Shown here: positions 7,610 through 16,688 of the stretch, one piece after another | Layout of the letters: each line of letters begins with the position of its first letter | Numbering within the stretch: the first letter of the stretch is position 1 | Origin: Paracoccus maritimus | Lineage (GTDB): Bacteria > Pseudomonadota > Alphaproteobacteria > Rhodobacterales > Rhodobacteraceae | Assembly (NCBI RefSeq): GCF_025195095.1 | Contig: NZ_JANAVZ010000015.1 | Span: forward strand, 1-47,337 | DNA length: 47,337 nucleotides | Direction: 5' to 3' | Translations under genes and position numbers: made by a program | Notes under the pieces: generated by a model | Database searches by the model: none | Told to the model about the DNA's origin: nothing | Seen by the model: only the letters and a program-made list of their open reading frames with translations

Positions 7610-10395
7610 TTGCCCACCTTCCAGCGCAGGTTGCGCGGGCCGCGGCCGACCGGAGACGCCATGGCGCCCATGTCCGGATCCGTCTCGTGCTGCGCCGGCA
7701 TCTTTTCTATCTTGACGCGCAGGTCGAACCACGCGGCCTGACCGGTAATCGGGTCGGAATTCGACCAGCGCATCCCGTCGCCGCGGGGCGGCTGCAATTC
7801 ATGGATGAGGTGGTTCAAGAGAAAGCCTTTCGTTGCCTCGGGCGCGTCCTTGTCCAAGGCCCACGCCCCCTTGCGCTTGCCGATCGCGTTCCAGGTCCAG
7901 ATGGTGCTGCCGTTCAGGCCGGCATGCAGCGCGACCGGCACGGTGATTGCCCCGTGGATCGAACTGACGCGCGCCCAATCACCGTCGGCAAAGCCATGCG
8001 AATCCCAAATCTCGCGCGGCACATACATCGGGTTCCGGCCGTGGATCTGCCGCAGCCACGCGTTCTGGCTGCCCCAGGAATGATACATCGCCATCGGACG
8101 CTGGGTCAGGGCGTGGATCGGATATTCCTCGGGATCGGCGTGGCCGTCCTCGAACGGCGCATACCAGATCGGCAGCGGGTCCATCACCTTGCGGATCTGG
8201 TCGCGCAGATGATCGGGCGGCTGGCGGTCGCCATGGCCCTCGGCCGCGCGCTGGAACTTGCGCATCGGTTCGACATAGAGGTTGAACAGATAGGGCTGCG
8301 GCGCATCATAAAGGCCCATGCCGACAGCCCAATCCTGATAGGCCATGTTCCACGGCTTGTAGAAATCCGCGCCTTCCGGAATATGCGAGACGAAAAAGCC
8401 GCCATTGTCGATATAGCGCTTCAACTGATCGGGGTTTGGCGTCCCGCGTCCCACCTGTTCACCGTCGCCCCGAAACCCGGCCAGCGGGCCGACGCCCGGC
8501 TTGCGTTCGTGATTGACGATATAATCCGCGTAATCCTGCCATTTCGGGCTGCCGTCTTCATGAACAAAGCCCGGCAACTCCATCAGGTTGGCCAGCTGGA
8601 TCAGGGCGGTCTGGAACCCGCGAACATCGCGGTCCGGTTCGACCACCGGCCAGCGGATCGCGTCCGCCGCAGCGTCGGCCTCGCAGATCGGACGGTCCAG
8701 CAGGCTGATGCAATCGTGGCGTTCCAGATATGTCGTATCGGGCAGGACTAGATCGGCATAGGCCACCATCTCGGACGAATAGGCGTCGGAATAGATGATC
8801 CGGGGGATCACATAGTCGCCGTTCTCGTCGGTGTCGGTCAGCATCTTCATGACGCCGCCCGTATTCATCGACGAATTCCACGACATGTTCGCCATGTACA
8901 TGAACAGCGTGTCGATCCGGTAGGGATCGCCGGCATGGGCGTTCGAGATCACCATATGCATCAGCCCGTGCGCCGACATCGGATTTTCCCAGGTAAAGGC
9001 CTTGTCGATCCGTGCCGGGCTGCCATCCGCCTTCAGCGCCAGATCTTCGGGACCATGGACAAAGCCCAGATGCGGGCCGTCCAGCGGCATATCTGGCGTG
9101 GTCTTGCAATGCGGTTTCGGATGCGCCGTGGCAGGTTTCGGATAGGGCGGCTTGAAGCGGAACCCGCCCGGAACCTCGACCGAACCCAGAAGGATCTGCA
9201 GGACATGCAGCGCCCGGCAGGTCTGGAAACCATTGGAATGCGCCGAGATCCCGCGCATCGCGTGAAACGCGACGGGGCGACCTGTCATCTTCTCGTGCCG
9301 CTCGCCCCGGAAATCGGTCCAGGCCTGGTCCAGCGTGATCGCCTCGTCAAAGGCCACGCGCGCGATTTCCGCCGCGACAGCCCGGATACGGGGTGCGGCT
9401 ATTCCGCAGCGGTCTGCAACGGCCTCGGGTGCGTATTCGGGCTTCAGGTAACGCTCGGCCATCAGCTGCATCACCGTGCGATGGCCGGGATGGCTGGCGT
9501 TCAGGTCGGGGCGCACGCCCTTCTCATCGAACGGTCTCAGATGACCGGTCGCGCGGTCGATCACCAGCGTCTTGCCTCCGTCATCGCGCAGGAACAATCC
9601 GGTCTCGTCATCGACCAGCAACGGCGCATCGGTATAGCGCGCCAGGTAATCGAGGTCGATCTTGCCCGCCTCCATCAGGCAATGAACCAGCGACAGGATC
9701 AGCAGGCCATCCGTGCCCGGCGTGATGCCCAGCCATTCATCGGCCACCGCGTTATAGCCCGACCGGATCGGGTTCACGCCGATGATCCGCGCGCCACGAG
9801 CCTTCAACTTGCCAATGCCCATCTTGATGGGGTTGCTGTCATGGTCCTCGGCCACGCCGAACAGCATGAACAGCTTGGCGCGATCCCAGTCGGGCTGGCC
9901 GAATTCCCAGAACGCACCGCCCATCGTATAGATGCCCGCCGCCGCCATGTTCACCGAACAGAACCCGCCATGCGCGGCATAATTGGGTGTGCCGAAGGCC
10001 TGCGCCCAGAAGCTGGTAAAGCTTTGCGACTGATCGCGACCGGTGAAGAAGGCCAGCTTCGAAGGGTCGGATTTCCGGATCGGGGTCAGCCATTCCCTGG
10101 CAAGGCCCAGGGCCTCGTCCCACGAGATTTCCTTAAACTCGCCCGAGCCGCGCGGGCCGACGCGGCGCAGCGGTGCGCGCAGTCGCGCCGGCGCATTGAC
10201 CTGCATGATCCCGGCCGAGCCCTTGGCGCACAGCACGCCCTTGTTCACCGGATGGTCGCGATTACCCTCGATATAGGCGACGCGGCCCTCCTTCATGTGA
10301 ACGTTGATGCCGCAGCGGCAGGCGCACATGTAGCAGGTGGTCTTGCGGATCTCGTCCGAAACCTTGGGCGAGGTGTCGATCCATGGCTGATTCAT
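7606..10395 (-). CDS. soeA: Molybdopterin catalytic subunit of a cytoplasmic sulfite dehydrogenase (SoeA)
   Basis: Large molybdo-bis(pyranopterin guanine dinucleotide) oxidoreductase, 929 residues. The N terminus binds a [4Fe-4S] cluster through Cys21, Cys24, Cys28 and Cys56 (CX2CX3CX27C). No Tat signal precedes it, so the protein should stay in the cytoplasm, as known for SoeA and unlike periplasmic DmsA. The molybdopterin domain (GTPNYAAHGGFCSVNMAA, then FGVAEDHDSNPIKMGIGKLK) and a C-terminal dinucleotide-binding domain (HALTQRPMAMYHSWGSQNAW) are present. The gene has a clean AAGGAG ribosome site 22 bases after tctA. SoeABC is established for sulfite oxidation in purple sulfur bacteria and in sulfonate-degrading Roseobacter relatives. 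Its place behind a sulfonate-type operon makes detoxification of Xsc-released sulfite its likely job. Thiosulfate or polysulfide reductase homologues are the main alternative. Confidence 0.86.
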   Translation of the reverse strand: MNQPWIDTSPKVSDEIRKTTCYMCACRCGINVHMKEGRVAYIEGNRDHPVNKGVLCAKGSAGIMQVNAPARLRAPLRRVGPRGSGEFKEISWDEALGLAREWLTPIRKSDPSKLAFFTGRDQSQSFTSFWAQAFGTPNYAAHGGFCSVNMAAAGIYTMGGAFWEFGQPDWDRAKLFMLFGVAEDHDSNPIKMGIGKLKARGARIIGVNPIRSGYNAVADEWLGITPGTDGLLILSLVHCLMEAGKIDLDYLARYTDAPLLVDDETGLFLRDDGGKTLVIDRATGHLRPFDEKGVRPDLNASHPGHRTVMQLMAERYLKPEYAPEAVADRCGIAAPRIRAVAAEIARVAFDEAITLDQAWTDFRGERHEKMTGRPVAFHAMRGISAHSNGFQTCRALHVLQILLGSVEVPGGFRFKPPYPKPATAHPKPHCKTTPDMPLDGPHLGFVHGPEDLALKADGSPARIDKAFTWENPMSAHGLMHMVISNAHAGDPYRIDTLFMYMANMSWNSSMNTGGVMKMLTDTDENGDYVIPRIIYSDAYSSEMVAYADLVLPDTTYLERHDCISLLDRPICEADAAADAIRWPVVEPDRDVRGFQTALIQLANLMELPGFVHEDGSPKWQDYADYIVNHERKPGVGPLAGFRGDGEQVGRGTPNPDQLKRYIDNGGFFVSHIPEGADFYKPWNMAYQDWAVGMGLYDAPQPYLFNLYVEPMRKFQRAAEGHGDRQPPDHLRDQIRKVMDPLPIWYAPFEDGHADPEEYPIHALTQRPMAMYHSWGSQNAWLRQIHGRNPMYVPREIWDSHGFADGDWARVSSIHGAITVPVALHAGLNGSTIWTWNAIGKRKGAWALDKDAPEATKGFLLNHLIHELQPPRGDGMRWSNSDPITGQAAWFDLRVKIEKMPAQHETDPDMGAMASPVGRGPRNLRWKVGK

Positions 10396-10417
10396 GATTG
10401 CTCCTTGGGTCGCCCGC

Positions 10418-11914
10418 TTATGCGGGCTGCCGTTTGATGCGCGATCTGACAGACGGCCACAGCGACCACAGCACGAAGATCAGGGCGAGAAACAGGATCG
10501 TCGCGCTGATCGGGCGGGTGAAGAAGACCGTGTAATCCTGCCGGGAATTGGCGACCGCGGTCAGGAAGTAACGCTCGGCCAGGGGGCCCAGGATCACGCC
10601 CAGAACCATCGGCGCCGACGGAAAGCCGACGCGCTTCATCGCCCAGCCTATGACGCCGAAAATCAGGCAGACATGCACATCGAAGATATTGTTCCTGACA
10701 CCGTAGGCTCCGATCAGGCTGAGGATCACGATGAACCCGGCAAGGATCGCCGGCGGCGTCCGCATCAGGGTCGAAAACATCTGTGCCACGCCCACGCCCG
10801 CACCTATCATCAGCACGTTGGCAATGATCATCGCGGCGAAGATCGTATAGACCATCGACGGATCCATGATGAACAGCAGCGGGCCGGGATTGACGCCCTG
10901 CAGCATCATCGCGGCCAGCATGATCGCGGTCGCCGCGCTGCCGGGAATGCCAAGTGTCAGCAGCGGAACCATCGCGGCGCCGGTGGTGGCGTTCTTGGCG
11001 GCCTCGGGCGCCGCCAGCCCGGCCTCGACGCCGGTGCCGAATTCCTTGCCGCGCGGATTGATCTGCTTTTCGACCCCGTAGGCGATGACCGCGCCTGGCG
11101 TGGCGCCCGCGCCCGGAATGACCCCGATCATGCAGCCAAGGCCCGTGCCCCGCGCAATGGCGCCCTTGACGTTCCAGATGTCGCGAAAACTGGCACCGGC
11201 CATCTTGCCGTCCGCCTTCTTGGGCCGCAGATCGCGGTCGGTGGCGACCAGATCGACGACCTCGCCGATGGCGAACAGGCCGATCATCACGACGACGAAG
11301 CGGATGCCGCTTTCGACTTCGGGAATCCCGAAACTGAACCGGGCCTGCCCGTAAAGCGGATCGACACCGACGGTCCCGATGGCCATGCCGCTGAGCAGCG
11401 AGATCATCGTGATGATCGGCTTGTCCTTGGCGATGGCGATGACGCTGACCAGCCCAAGGACCGTGGCCGCGAAGAACTCGGGCTGCGAAAACTTCATCGC
11501 GAACTTGGCGAAGGGTGCGGACAGGAAGGTCAGCATCAGGGCGCTGGCCAGACCGCCGACGGCCGAGGCCGTCACCGCGATGGTCAGCGCGCGCTTGACC
11601 TGACCTTTCTTGGTCATCGCATAGCCGTCCCAGGTGGCCGGCAGCGAGGCCGGCGTGCCGGGAACGTTGATCATGATGGCCGAGATCGATCCGCCAAAGA
11701 CGCCGCCGACATAGATGCCGCCCAGAAACAGCATCGCGTGGGTCACATTCATCGCATAGGTAAAAGGCAGCGCCATCGCCATGGCGTTGACGAAGGAAAT
11801 GCCCGGCAGGGCACCCGCGATCACGCCGACCAGAAGGCCGACAACGACCGTCAGGAACGCGCCGATCTGGAATGCCGATGCGAACCCGGCGAACAGAAGA
11901 TCTATGGTCTGCAT
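10418..11914 (-). CDS. tctA: Tripartite tricarboxylate-type transporter, large permease (TctA family)
   Basis: 498 residues with about twelve hydrophobic segments. The family hallmarks are seen: GVIAGALPGISFVNAMAMAL near the N terminus, GGIYVGGVFGGSISAIMINV followed by PGTPAS, and a second PGAGATPGAVIAYGVEKQI repeat near the middle, then PLLTLGIPGSAATAIML. This subunit moves the solute across the membrane. It follows tctB by 12 bases and precedes soeA by 22, all on the same strand. In TTT systems the substrate is set by the binding protein. Position behind sauS and sauT suggests sulfoacetate, a dianion similar in size to malonate or succinate. Confidence 0.93.
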   Translation of the reverse strand: MQTIDLLFAGFASAFQIGAFLTVVVGLLVGVIAGALPGISFVNAMAMALPFTYAMNVTHAMLFLGGIYVGGVFGGSISAIMINVPGTPASLPATWDGYAMTKKGQVKRALTIAVTASAVGGLASALMLTFLSAPFAKFAMKFSQPEFFAATVLGLVSVIAIAKDKPIITMISLLSGMAIGTVGVDPLYGQARFSFGIPEVESGIRFVVVMIGLFAIGEVVDLVATDRDLRPKKADGKMAGASFRDIWNVKGAIARGTGLGCMIGVIPGAGATPGAVIAYGVEKQINPRGKEFGTGVEAGLAAPEAAKNATTGAAMVPLLTLGIPGSAATAIMLAAMMLQGVNPGPLLFIMDPSMVYTIFAAMIIANVLMIGAGVGVAQMFSTLMRTPPAILAGFIVILSLIGAYGVRNNIFDVHVCLIFGVIGWAMKRVGFPSAPMVLGVILGPLAERYFLTAVANSRQDYTVFFTRPISATILFLALIFVLWSLWPSVRSRIKRQPA

Positions 11915-11926
11915 GGTCGCGCCCCC

Positions 11927-12541
11927 TTAGTAGATGCCCAATAGTTGCAGCAAAGCGACGCTGAACTGGTCGAAGATGCCGACACCCCGGCTGAGCGGCA
12001 TCAGCGCAAGACCCATGAACATCCACAGCAGCGCGATCGTGCCCAGGGTCGGGACCAGAACCAGGACGAACGGGTTTCGAAGCCCGCCATACAGGCACCA
12101 GATCAGCAGGAACCCCGCGCAGGCGATGGCGAAGCCGACATAGGGCAGCAACCATCCGAAGGCGATCACAAGGCCGATCCCAACCAGCGCCTTGCCATAG
12201 TGATAGACATCCTCGTCATGGGGGGCCGAGAGGCTGGTCGAGACTCGCCACTTGACCAGCCCCCAGACTTCGATCGCAAGCCAGATCGACGAGAAGACAC
12301 CCAACAGCAGCAGAACCACGTTCGGCCAGGCCGCCGGACCAAGGCCGGGCACGTCCGGTCGTCGGTCGCCGGTGAACATGAAGGCGGGCAGCACCAGTGC
12401 CGCGACCAGCAACATCGCCGGTACCGCCACCGGGATCAGCCGCGCCATCGCCTTGCCACGGCCGCCCTGCGCCGCCACGTGTTTCGGTTCCGCGTCGCGC
12501 CAGGACGCGCGGTCGTCTCGCGCCTTCTCGACCATCGCCAT
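11927..12541 (-). CDS. tctB: Tripartite tricarboxylate-type transporter, small permease (TctB family)
   Basis: 204 residues with four main hydrophobic segments (LIPVAVPAMLLVAALVLPAF, VVLLLLGVFSSIWLAIEVWG, ALVGIGLVIAFGWLLPYVG, PFVLVLVPTLGTIALLWMFM), normal for TctB. The start at 12541 has GAGG seven bases upstream. About 27 polar N-terminal residues precede the first helix. Genes run tctC-tctB-tctA with 9 and 12 base gaps, the standard order for binding-protein-dependent TTT carriers. Confidence 0.88.
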   Translation of the reverse strand: MAMVEKARDDRASWRDAEPKHVAAQGGRGKAMARLIPVAVPAMLLVAALVLPAFMFTGDRRPDVPGLGPAAWPNVVLLLLGVFSSIWLAIEVWGLVKWRVSTSLSAPHDEDVYHYGKALVGIGLVIAFGWLLPYVGFAIACAGFLLIWCLYGGLRNPFVLVLVPTLGTIALLWMFMGLALMPLSRGVGIFDQFSVALLQLLGIY

Positions 12542-12550
12542 CGTCCTGCC

Positions 12551-13507
12551 TCAGCTTGCCAGCTGATCCGTGATCAGCTGAAGGAAGTCCTGGACCATCT
12601 TCTGCGCATCCTCGCCGGTAACCGGCTCGATGCAACTATAGGTCTCGGCGCAGAATTTCTGCCATTCCTCGCTGGCGACCGATTCCTCGACCGCCGATTG
12701 CAGTTTTTCGACGATGGCGGGGTCGGTTCCGGCGCGCACCGCGACCGTGCGGAAATTGTCCAGCCCCGAAATTTCGTATCCCAGTTCGGTCGAGGTGGGG
12801 ACATCCGGAAAAGCCGGGTGCCGTTCCTCGGAGAACACGACCAGCGGTTTCAACTGTTCGGCCTTCAGGAACTGTGCGACATCGCCCGGTTCTTCATAAA
12901 GGACTGCGGTATGGCCGCCGATGGGCGATGCATAGCGCTCTCCCGGCGACTGGAACGGTACGTTCTCCATCTGAACCCCGTCCTTGGCCAGCAGTTTCAG
13001 CGTGACGTCGTCCTGCGTTCCATACCCCGAGGTCGCCACCGTCAGTTCGCCCGGATTTTCCTTTGCATAGGCGAAAAGATCTTCAGCGGTCTGATAAGGG
13101 CTGGAGGCGGGCACGAACAGAAACGACGGCGAATTCTGCACGACGGCGAGCACCTCGAAATCATCGACGCTGCTATCGCCCAGCCCCGATGCCCACGAGG
13201 CCACCGTCAGCGAAATCAGCGTGCCGATCGTGTACCCATCCGGCGCGTCGGTCTTGAGCCGGGTCAGGCCGGCATTCCCGGATGCGCCCGCCACGTTCGA
13301 GATCGGGATCGAGACGCCAAGCGGCTTTTCCATCAACCGGCCCATCTGCCGGCCCATCAGGTCCGCGCCGCCTCCAGGACCGAAGGTCACGACCATCTCG
13401 ATCGGACGCTGCGGATAGTCCTGCGCGCTGGCCATCCCGGCCGAGGCGATCAGTGCCGCCGTGCTTGCGCCGGTCAGTGCATATGTCAGTAAGGCTTTGT
13501 AGGACAT
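12551..13507 (-). CDS. tctC: TTT transporter periplasmic binding protein (TctC/Bug family)
   Basis: 318 residues with a Sec signal peptide (hydrophobic ALTGASTAALIASAGMASAQ, cleavage after AQ). The mature N terminus DYPQRPIEMVVTFGPGGGAD is the classic Bug/TctC ligand-loop motif, and VAGASGNAGLTRLKTDAPDG is the conserved middle block. The gene has a strong GGGAGGAG ribosome site and is preceded by a hairpin that may protect this part of the transcript. Bug proteins bind small carboxylates; context suggests sulfoacetate here. I know of sulfoacetate uptake through the MFS carrier SauU, so a TTT carrier in this role would be a variant. Confidence 0.92.
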   Translation of the reverse strand: MSYKALLTYALTGASTAALIASAGMASAQDYPQRPIEMVVTFGPGGGADLMGRQMGRLMEKPLGVSIPISNVAGASGNAGLTRLKTDAPDGYTIGTLISLTVASWASGLGDSSVDDFEVLAVVQNSPSFLFVPASSPYQTAEDLFAYAKENPGELTVATSGYGTQDDVTLKLLAKDGVQMENVPFQSPGERYASPIGGHTAVLYEEPGDVAQFLKAEQLKPLVVFSEERHPAFPDVPTSTELGYEISGLDNFRTVAVRAGTDPAIVEKLQSAVEESVASEEWQKFCAETYSCIEPVTGEDAQKMVQDFLQLITDQLAS

Positions 13508-13546
13508 CGGTTTCTCCTCCCGTTACGACCGTTGCTTTTTTGCTGT

Positions 13547-13574
13547 CCCGTCCTCTCCTCCCAAAGCGGACGGG
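13547..13574 (-). terminator. Intercistronic hairpin between sauT and tctC
   Basis: CCCGTCC and GGACGGG form a seven-base perfect stem with a 14-base loop in the 76-base gap between sauT and the binding-protein gene. An A-rich stretch (AAAAAA on the minus strand) follows, so it is not a T-run terminator; an mRNA processing or stability element is more likely. Confidence 0.35.
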
Positions 13575-13583
13575 CTTGCGGTC

Positions 13584-15113
13584 TTATTCGGTCATCTGTG
13601 CCAGCCGCAGGCGTTGAATCTTTCCGGACGGGCCTTTCGGCAGTTCGGCCATCAGGTGAATAACATCGGGCGATTTGAACTTGCCCAGGCGGTCCTCGCA
13701 AAGTTGCGTCAGCTCTTCGATCCTCAGCCCTGATCCGGGCCGCAGGGCCACTGCCGCCTCGACGCGTTCACCGTAGCGGGCGCATTTGCGGGCGAAGGCT
13801 GCGGCCTCGATCACATCCGGATGGGCATATAGCGCCTCGTCTATTTCGCGCGGGGCGATGTTCTCGCCGCCCTTGATGATCAGTTCCTTCAACCTGCCGG
13901 TCACGAAGACATATCCGTCCTTGTCGATCCGGCCCAGATCGCCCGTGCGCAGCCAGCGATCAGCGGTCAGCGCAGCCGCAGTAGCCTCGGGGTTGTCCAG
14001 ATAGCCGCGCATGACATTGGGGCCGCGCACGCAGATCTCTCCCTCGGTTTCCGGCGGCAGGGGACGCATCTCGGCATCCATGATCGCCACCTCGTTGCCC
14101 ACGCCCTGACCGGGCGAGCCGATCTTGCGCATGCCGGGCGGCAGCGGGTTCGACAGGATCTGCGCGGCGGTTTCGGTCAGGCCCATCGTCTCGACGATCG
14201 GGATACCGAAGCGCTGCTCGAACGCGCTTTGCACCTCGACGGCCAGCGCGGACGAGGCGGATCGGCCGAACCGGATTCGCGACCGCGTGGTCAGATCCGG
14301 TGTCCTCTCGCCATGCAGCAGATGCGAGATGATGGTGGGCACGACCGAAAACCACGTCGCGCGATATTCCTCGCACAGCGACCAGAACCGACCTGCCGAA
14401 AATCGTTCGCAGACGATTGCGATCCCGCCCGCGATCAGCGGACCCATGATCGTCACGCACAGCCCGTTGATATGATAGATCGGCAGCACGCACATCGCGC
14501 GGTCCGCCTCGGTCAGGTGATGCGCCGCGGTTGTCGTCCAGCCTCCGGCCAGCAGGCTGGCATGACTGTGCAGCACGCCCTTGGGTCGCCCGGTCGTGCC
14601 GGATGTATACATCAGCAATGCGTCATCGTCGGCGTCATGCGGATGCGGCGCGGCGGCCACCAGACCCGCAGGCCAGGCAAAGCCGCCGGTCCCGGCAGTC
14701 ACGACCATGGGCTTGTTCTCGTTGCCGACCAGCGCGCGGTCCAGCAGATCGCGCTGCGTTTCGGCGACCAGGACGATCTTCGCGCCCGAATGCGACAGCG
14801 CATAGCCAATGGCATCGGCGCCCGCGACAAGGTTGATCATCGTCGCCCGGAACCCGCCATAGAGAGCCCCGAACAGTCCCAGCACCGCATTGCGCCCATT
14901 GGGCATCATCAGCGCGACGCTGTCGCCCTTCGCGATCCCCATCCCGGCCAGATTGCCGGCTATCTCGGCGGCGCGGTCGCGCAACGCGGCCCAGCTCAGC
15001 GTGCTGTCATCGTCGGGAAAGACATGGCTGATCTGCTGCGCCTCGTTCTCGGCGCGAAAATCCAGCCAGTCGCGGGTCGTCCCGCCCGGTGGCAGGTCCG
15101 GATCGAACCTCAT
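13584..15113 (-). CDS. sauT: AMP-forming acyl-CoA ligase, probable sulfoacetate-CoA ligase (SauT)
   Basis: 509-residue adenylate-forming ligase that activates a carboxylic acid to its CoA thioester with ATP. Visible motifs are the P-loop-like LLMYTSGTTGRPKGVLHSHA, the A5 motif GLTETA, the A7/A8 region RTGDLGRIDKDGYVFVTGRL, KELIIKGGENIAPREID, and the C-terminal lysine motif KGPSGKIQR. The start overlaps the sauS stop codon in ATGA fashion, so both are coupled. An acyl-CoA ligase paired with an acylating aldehyde dehydrogenase is the diagnostic pair of sulfoacetate degradation (sulfoacetate to sulfoacetyl-CoA to sulfoacetaldehyde), as described in Cupriavidus necator. The soeABC genes in the same operon support it. 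Another short acid such as malonate or glyoxylate is the alternative. Confidence 0.75.
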   Translation of the reverse strand: MRFDPDLPPGGTTRDWLDFRAENEAQQISHVFPDDDSTLSWAALRDRAAEIAGNLAGMGIAKGDSVALMMPNGRNAVLGLFGALYGGFRATMINLVAGADAIGYALSHSGAKIVLVAETQRDLLDRALVGNENKPMVVTAGTGGFAWPAGLVAAAPHPHDADDDALLMYTSGTTGRPKGVLHSHASLLAGGWTTTAAHHLTEADRAMCVLPIYHINGLCVTIMGPLIAGGIAIVCERFSAGRFWSLCEEYRATWFSVVPTIISHLLHGERTPDLTTRSRIRFGRSASSALAVEVQSAFEQRFGIPIVETMGLTETAAQILSNPLPPGMRKIGSPGQGVGNEVAIMDAEMRPLPPETEGEICVRGPNVMRGYLDNPEATAAALTADRWLRTGDLGRIDKDGYVFVTGRLKELIIKGGENIAPREIDEALYAHPDVIEAAAFARKCARYGERVEAAVALRPGSGLRIEELTQLCEDRLGKFKSPDVIHLMAELPKGPSGKIQRLRLAQMTE

Positions 15114-16528
15114 TTGCCGACCTCAGCCCAGTATTCGGAAAAGATATCCTCCAGCGCCGGTTCACGTGGGGCAATGGGCCGAACCACGCGGGTATGCTGC
15201 AGATAGTGCCGCCAATGCAGGTTCGCATCGATCGAGTTGCCACCCCAGGAACCGCACCCCATCGACAGAGAGAAGGGCAGACCATTGTCGAACGCCCCGC
15301 CGGTGGCAAAGCAATGCGCCTGGTTGACGATGACCCGGCAGACCGGCAAGGCGCGGCCCATCGCGACGGGCCGTTCAGCATCGTCGGAATGCAACCCGAC
15401 GGAATGGCCGGCGCCCTGATGGTCAAGGATCCGGCGTGCGATGGCGGTCGCATCGTCGAAATCGCGGGCCCGGTATAGGGCGACGACGCGGCTCAGCTTT
15501 TCGCCGGACAATGGATGTGCCGGCCCTATCCCATCGGTCTCGACAGCCAGAAAGCTGATCCCTTCGGGAACGGTTCCCGTCAGGCCCAGCTTTTCGATCA
15601 TGACATCGGCATCCTTCGCGATGATCTCGCGGTTCAGATGCCCGTCGGGCCACAGTCTCGCGACGATACCGCCGGCTTCGGCGGCAGATACCACGGCACC
15701 GCCCGCGGCCGCCATCGCAGCGACGAAATCGTCATACACCGCATCGACCACGATCAGGGCATTTTCGGACGAACACGAGGTCGCATTGTCAAAGGTCTTC
15801 GATGCGGCGATCTTGGTGGCGGCGGCGGCCAGATCAGCCGTCTCGTCCACGATAACCGCGACATTGCCCGCGCCGACGCCGATGGCCGGTGTGCCGCTTT
15901 CATAGGCGCGGCGGACATTGTCCTGACTGCCCGTGACGATCGCCAGATCGCAGGTTTCCAGAAGACGCTGGGTCTTCGCCTTGCTGCCGGGCGCCGGCAG
16001 CATCTGCACCAAGCGCTTGTCCTCGCCGATCTTGTCGAACTCGGCATGGATGAAATCCAGCAGCATCTCGCAGCAGGCAACCCCCTTGGGCGACGGCGAC
16101 AGGATGATCGCATTGCCGCATTTCAGTGCGTTGATGATATTGTTCGCCGGGGTAGCGGCCGGATTGGTCGAGGGCACGACAGCCCCCACCACGCCGATGG
16201 GCCGGGCGATTTCGACGATTCCGGTGGCGTGGTCGTCCGACAGGATACCGTAGGTCGGAACGCCGCTGATGTCGCGCATCAGACCCAGTGTCTTGCGGTG
16301 GTTCTTGGTAATCTTGTCGGCGACATTTCCAAGCCCGGTCGTCTCGACCGCCAGTTCGGCCAGACGCCGGTTGCGTCCAGGCTCCATGATCGCCCAGGCC
16401 GCCGCCTGCGCCGCGCGATCGTAACGCGCCTGGCTGCCTTCGGCTTCGAACACGGCCTGAGCATCGCGCGCATCGGCCATGACCGCATCGACCGAAAGGA
16501 TATCATTCGAAATATTCATATTCGTCAC
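15110..16528 (-). CDS. sauS: CoA-acylating aldehyde dehydrogenase, probable sulfoacetaldehyde dehydrogenase (SauS)
   Basis: 472-residue NAD(P)-dependent enzyme of the EutE/AdhE-type acylating aldehyde dehydrogenase family. The active-site cysteine sits in FDNATSCSSENALIV, and the cofactor-binding blocks IARPIGVVGAVVPSTNPAAT and GTPAIGVGAGNVAVIVD are clear. Acylating members lack the general-base glutamate of ordinary aldehyde dehydrogenases. The favoured start is a GTG at 16528 with GGAAAG nearby; an ATG nine bases further in is the alternative. It is the first gene of the sau-tct-soe operon, divergent from a LacI-type regulator. It would reduce sulfoacetyl-CoA to sulfoacetaldehyde, the substrate of Xsc. 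Family assignment is firm; the substrate rests on the neighbouring genes. Confidence 0.78.
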   Translation of the reverse strand: MTNMNISNDILSVDAVMADARDAQAVFEAEGSQARYDRAAQAAAWAIMEPGRNRRLAELAVETTGLGNVADKITKNHRKTLGLMRDISGVPTYGILSDDHATGIVEIARPIGVVGAVVPSTNPAATPANNIINALKCGNAIILSPSPKGVACCEMLLDFIHAEFDKIGEDKRLVQMLPAPGSKAKTQRLLETCDLAIVTGSQDNVRRAYESGTPAIGVGAGNVAVIVDETADLAAAATKIAASKTFDNATSCSSENALIVVDAVYDDFVAAMAAAGGAVVSAAEAGGIVARLWPDGHLNREIIAKDADVMIEKLGLTGTVPEGISFLAVETDGIGPAHPLSGEKLSRVVALYRARDFDDATAIARRILDHQGAGHSVGLHSDDAERPVAMGRALPVCRVIVNQAHCFATGGAFDNGLPFSLSMGCGSWGGNSIDANLHWRHYLQHTRVVRPIAPREPALEDIFSEYWAEVGK

Positions 16529-16633
16529 ACGCTTTCCGAAAAGCCATGGACGCCGACGCGTGCGCCGGTGGTCCTCCCTGGTGTGCGACCCCGCAACTCC
16601 TCGATTGCCGGATCACGATTTTCACGATAGGAC

Positions 16634-16661
16634 ATGAAAATAGTCTTGCAAATGTTTTCAT
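16634..16661. promoter_or_regulatory. Putative operator between sauS and the LacI-type regulator gene
   Basis: ATGAAAA at 16634 and TTTTCAT at 16655 form an inverted repeat with a 14-base spacer that itself holds the palindrome TTGCAA. It is in an AT-rich patch that stands out from the GC-rich surroundings, 28 bases before the regulator start. The position suits control of both divergent promoters. Confidence 0.45.
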
Positions 16662-16688
16662 AAAATATCCGCAATAGGGCTAAAACTG

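Noticed and set aside
5984..10395. Periplasmic DMSO reductase (DmsABC)
   Set aside because: The catalytic subunit has no Tat signal and the genes follow sulfonate-type genes in one operon, which fits SoeABC better.
8935..10437. A 500-codon plus-strand open frame opposite soeA
   Set aside because: It mirrors high-GC codons of soeA and shows no recognisable domain; long antisense frames are common throughout this window.
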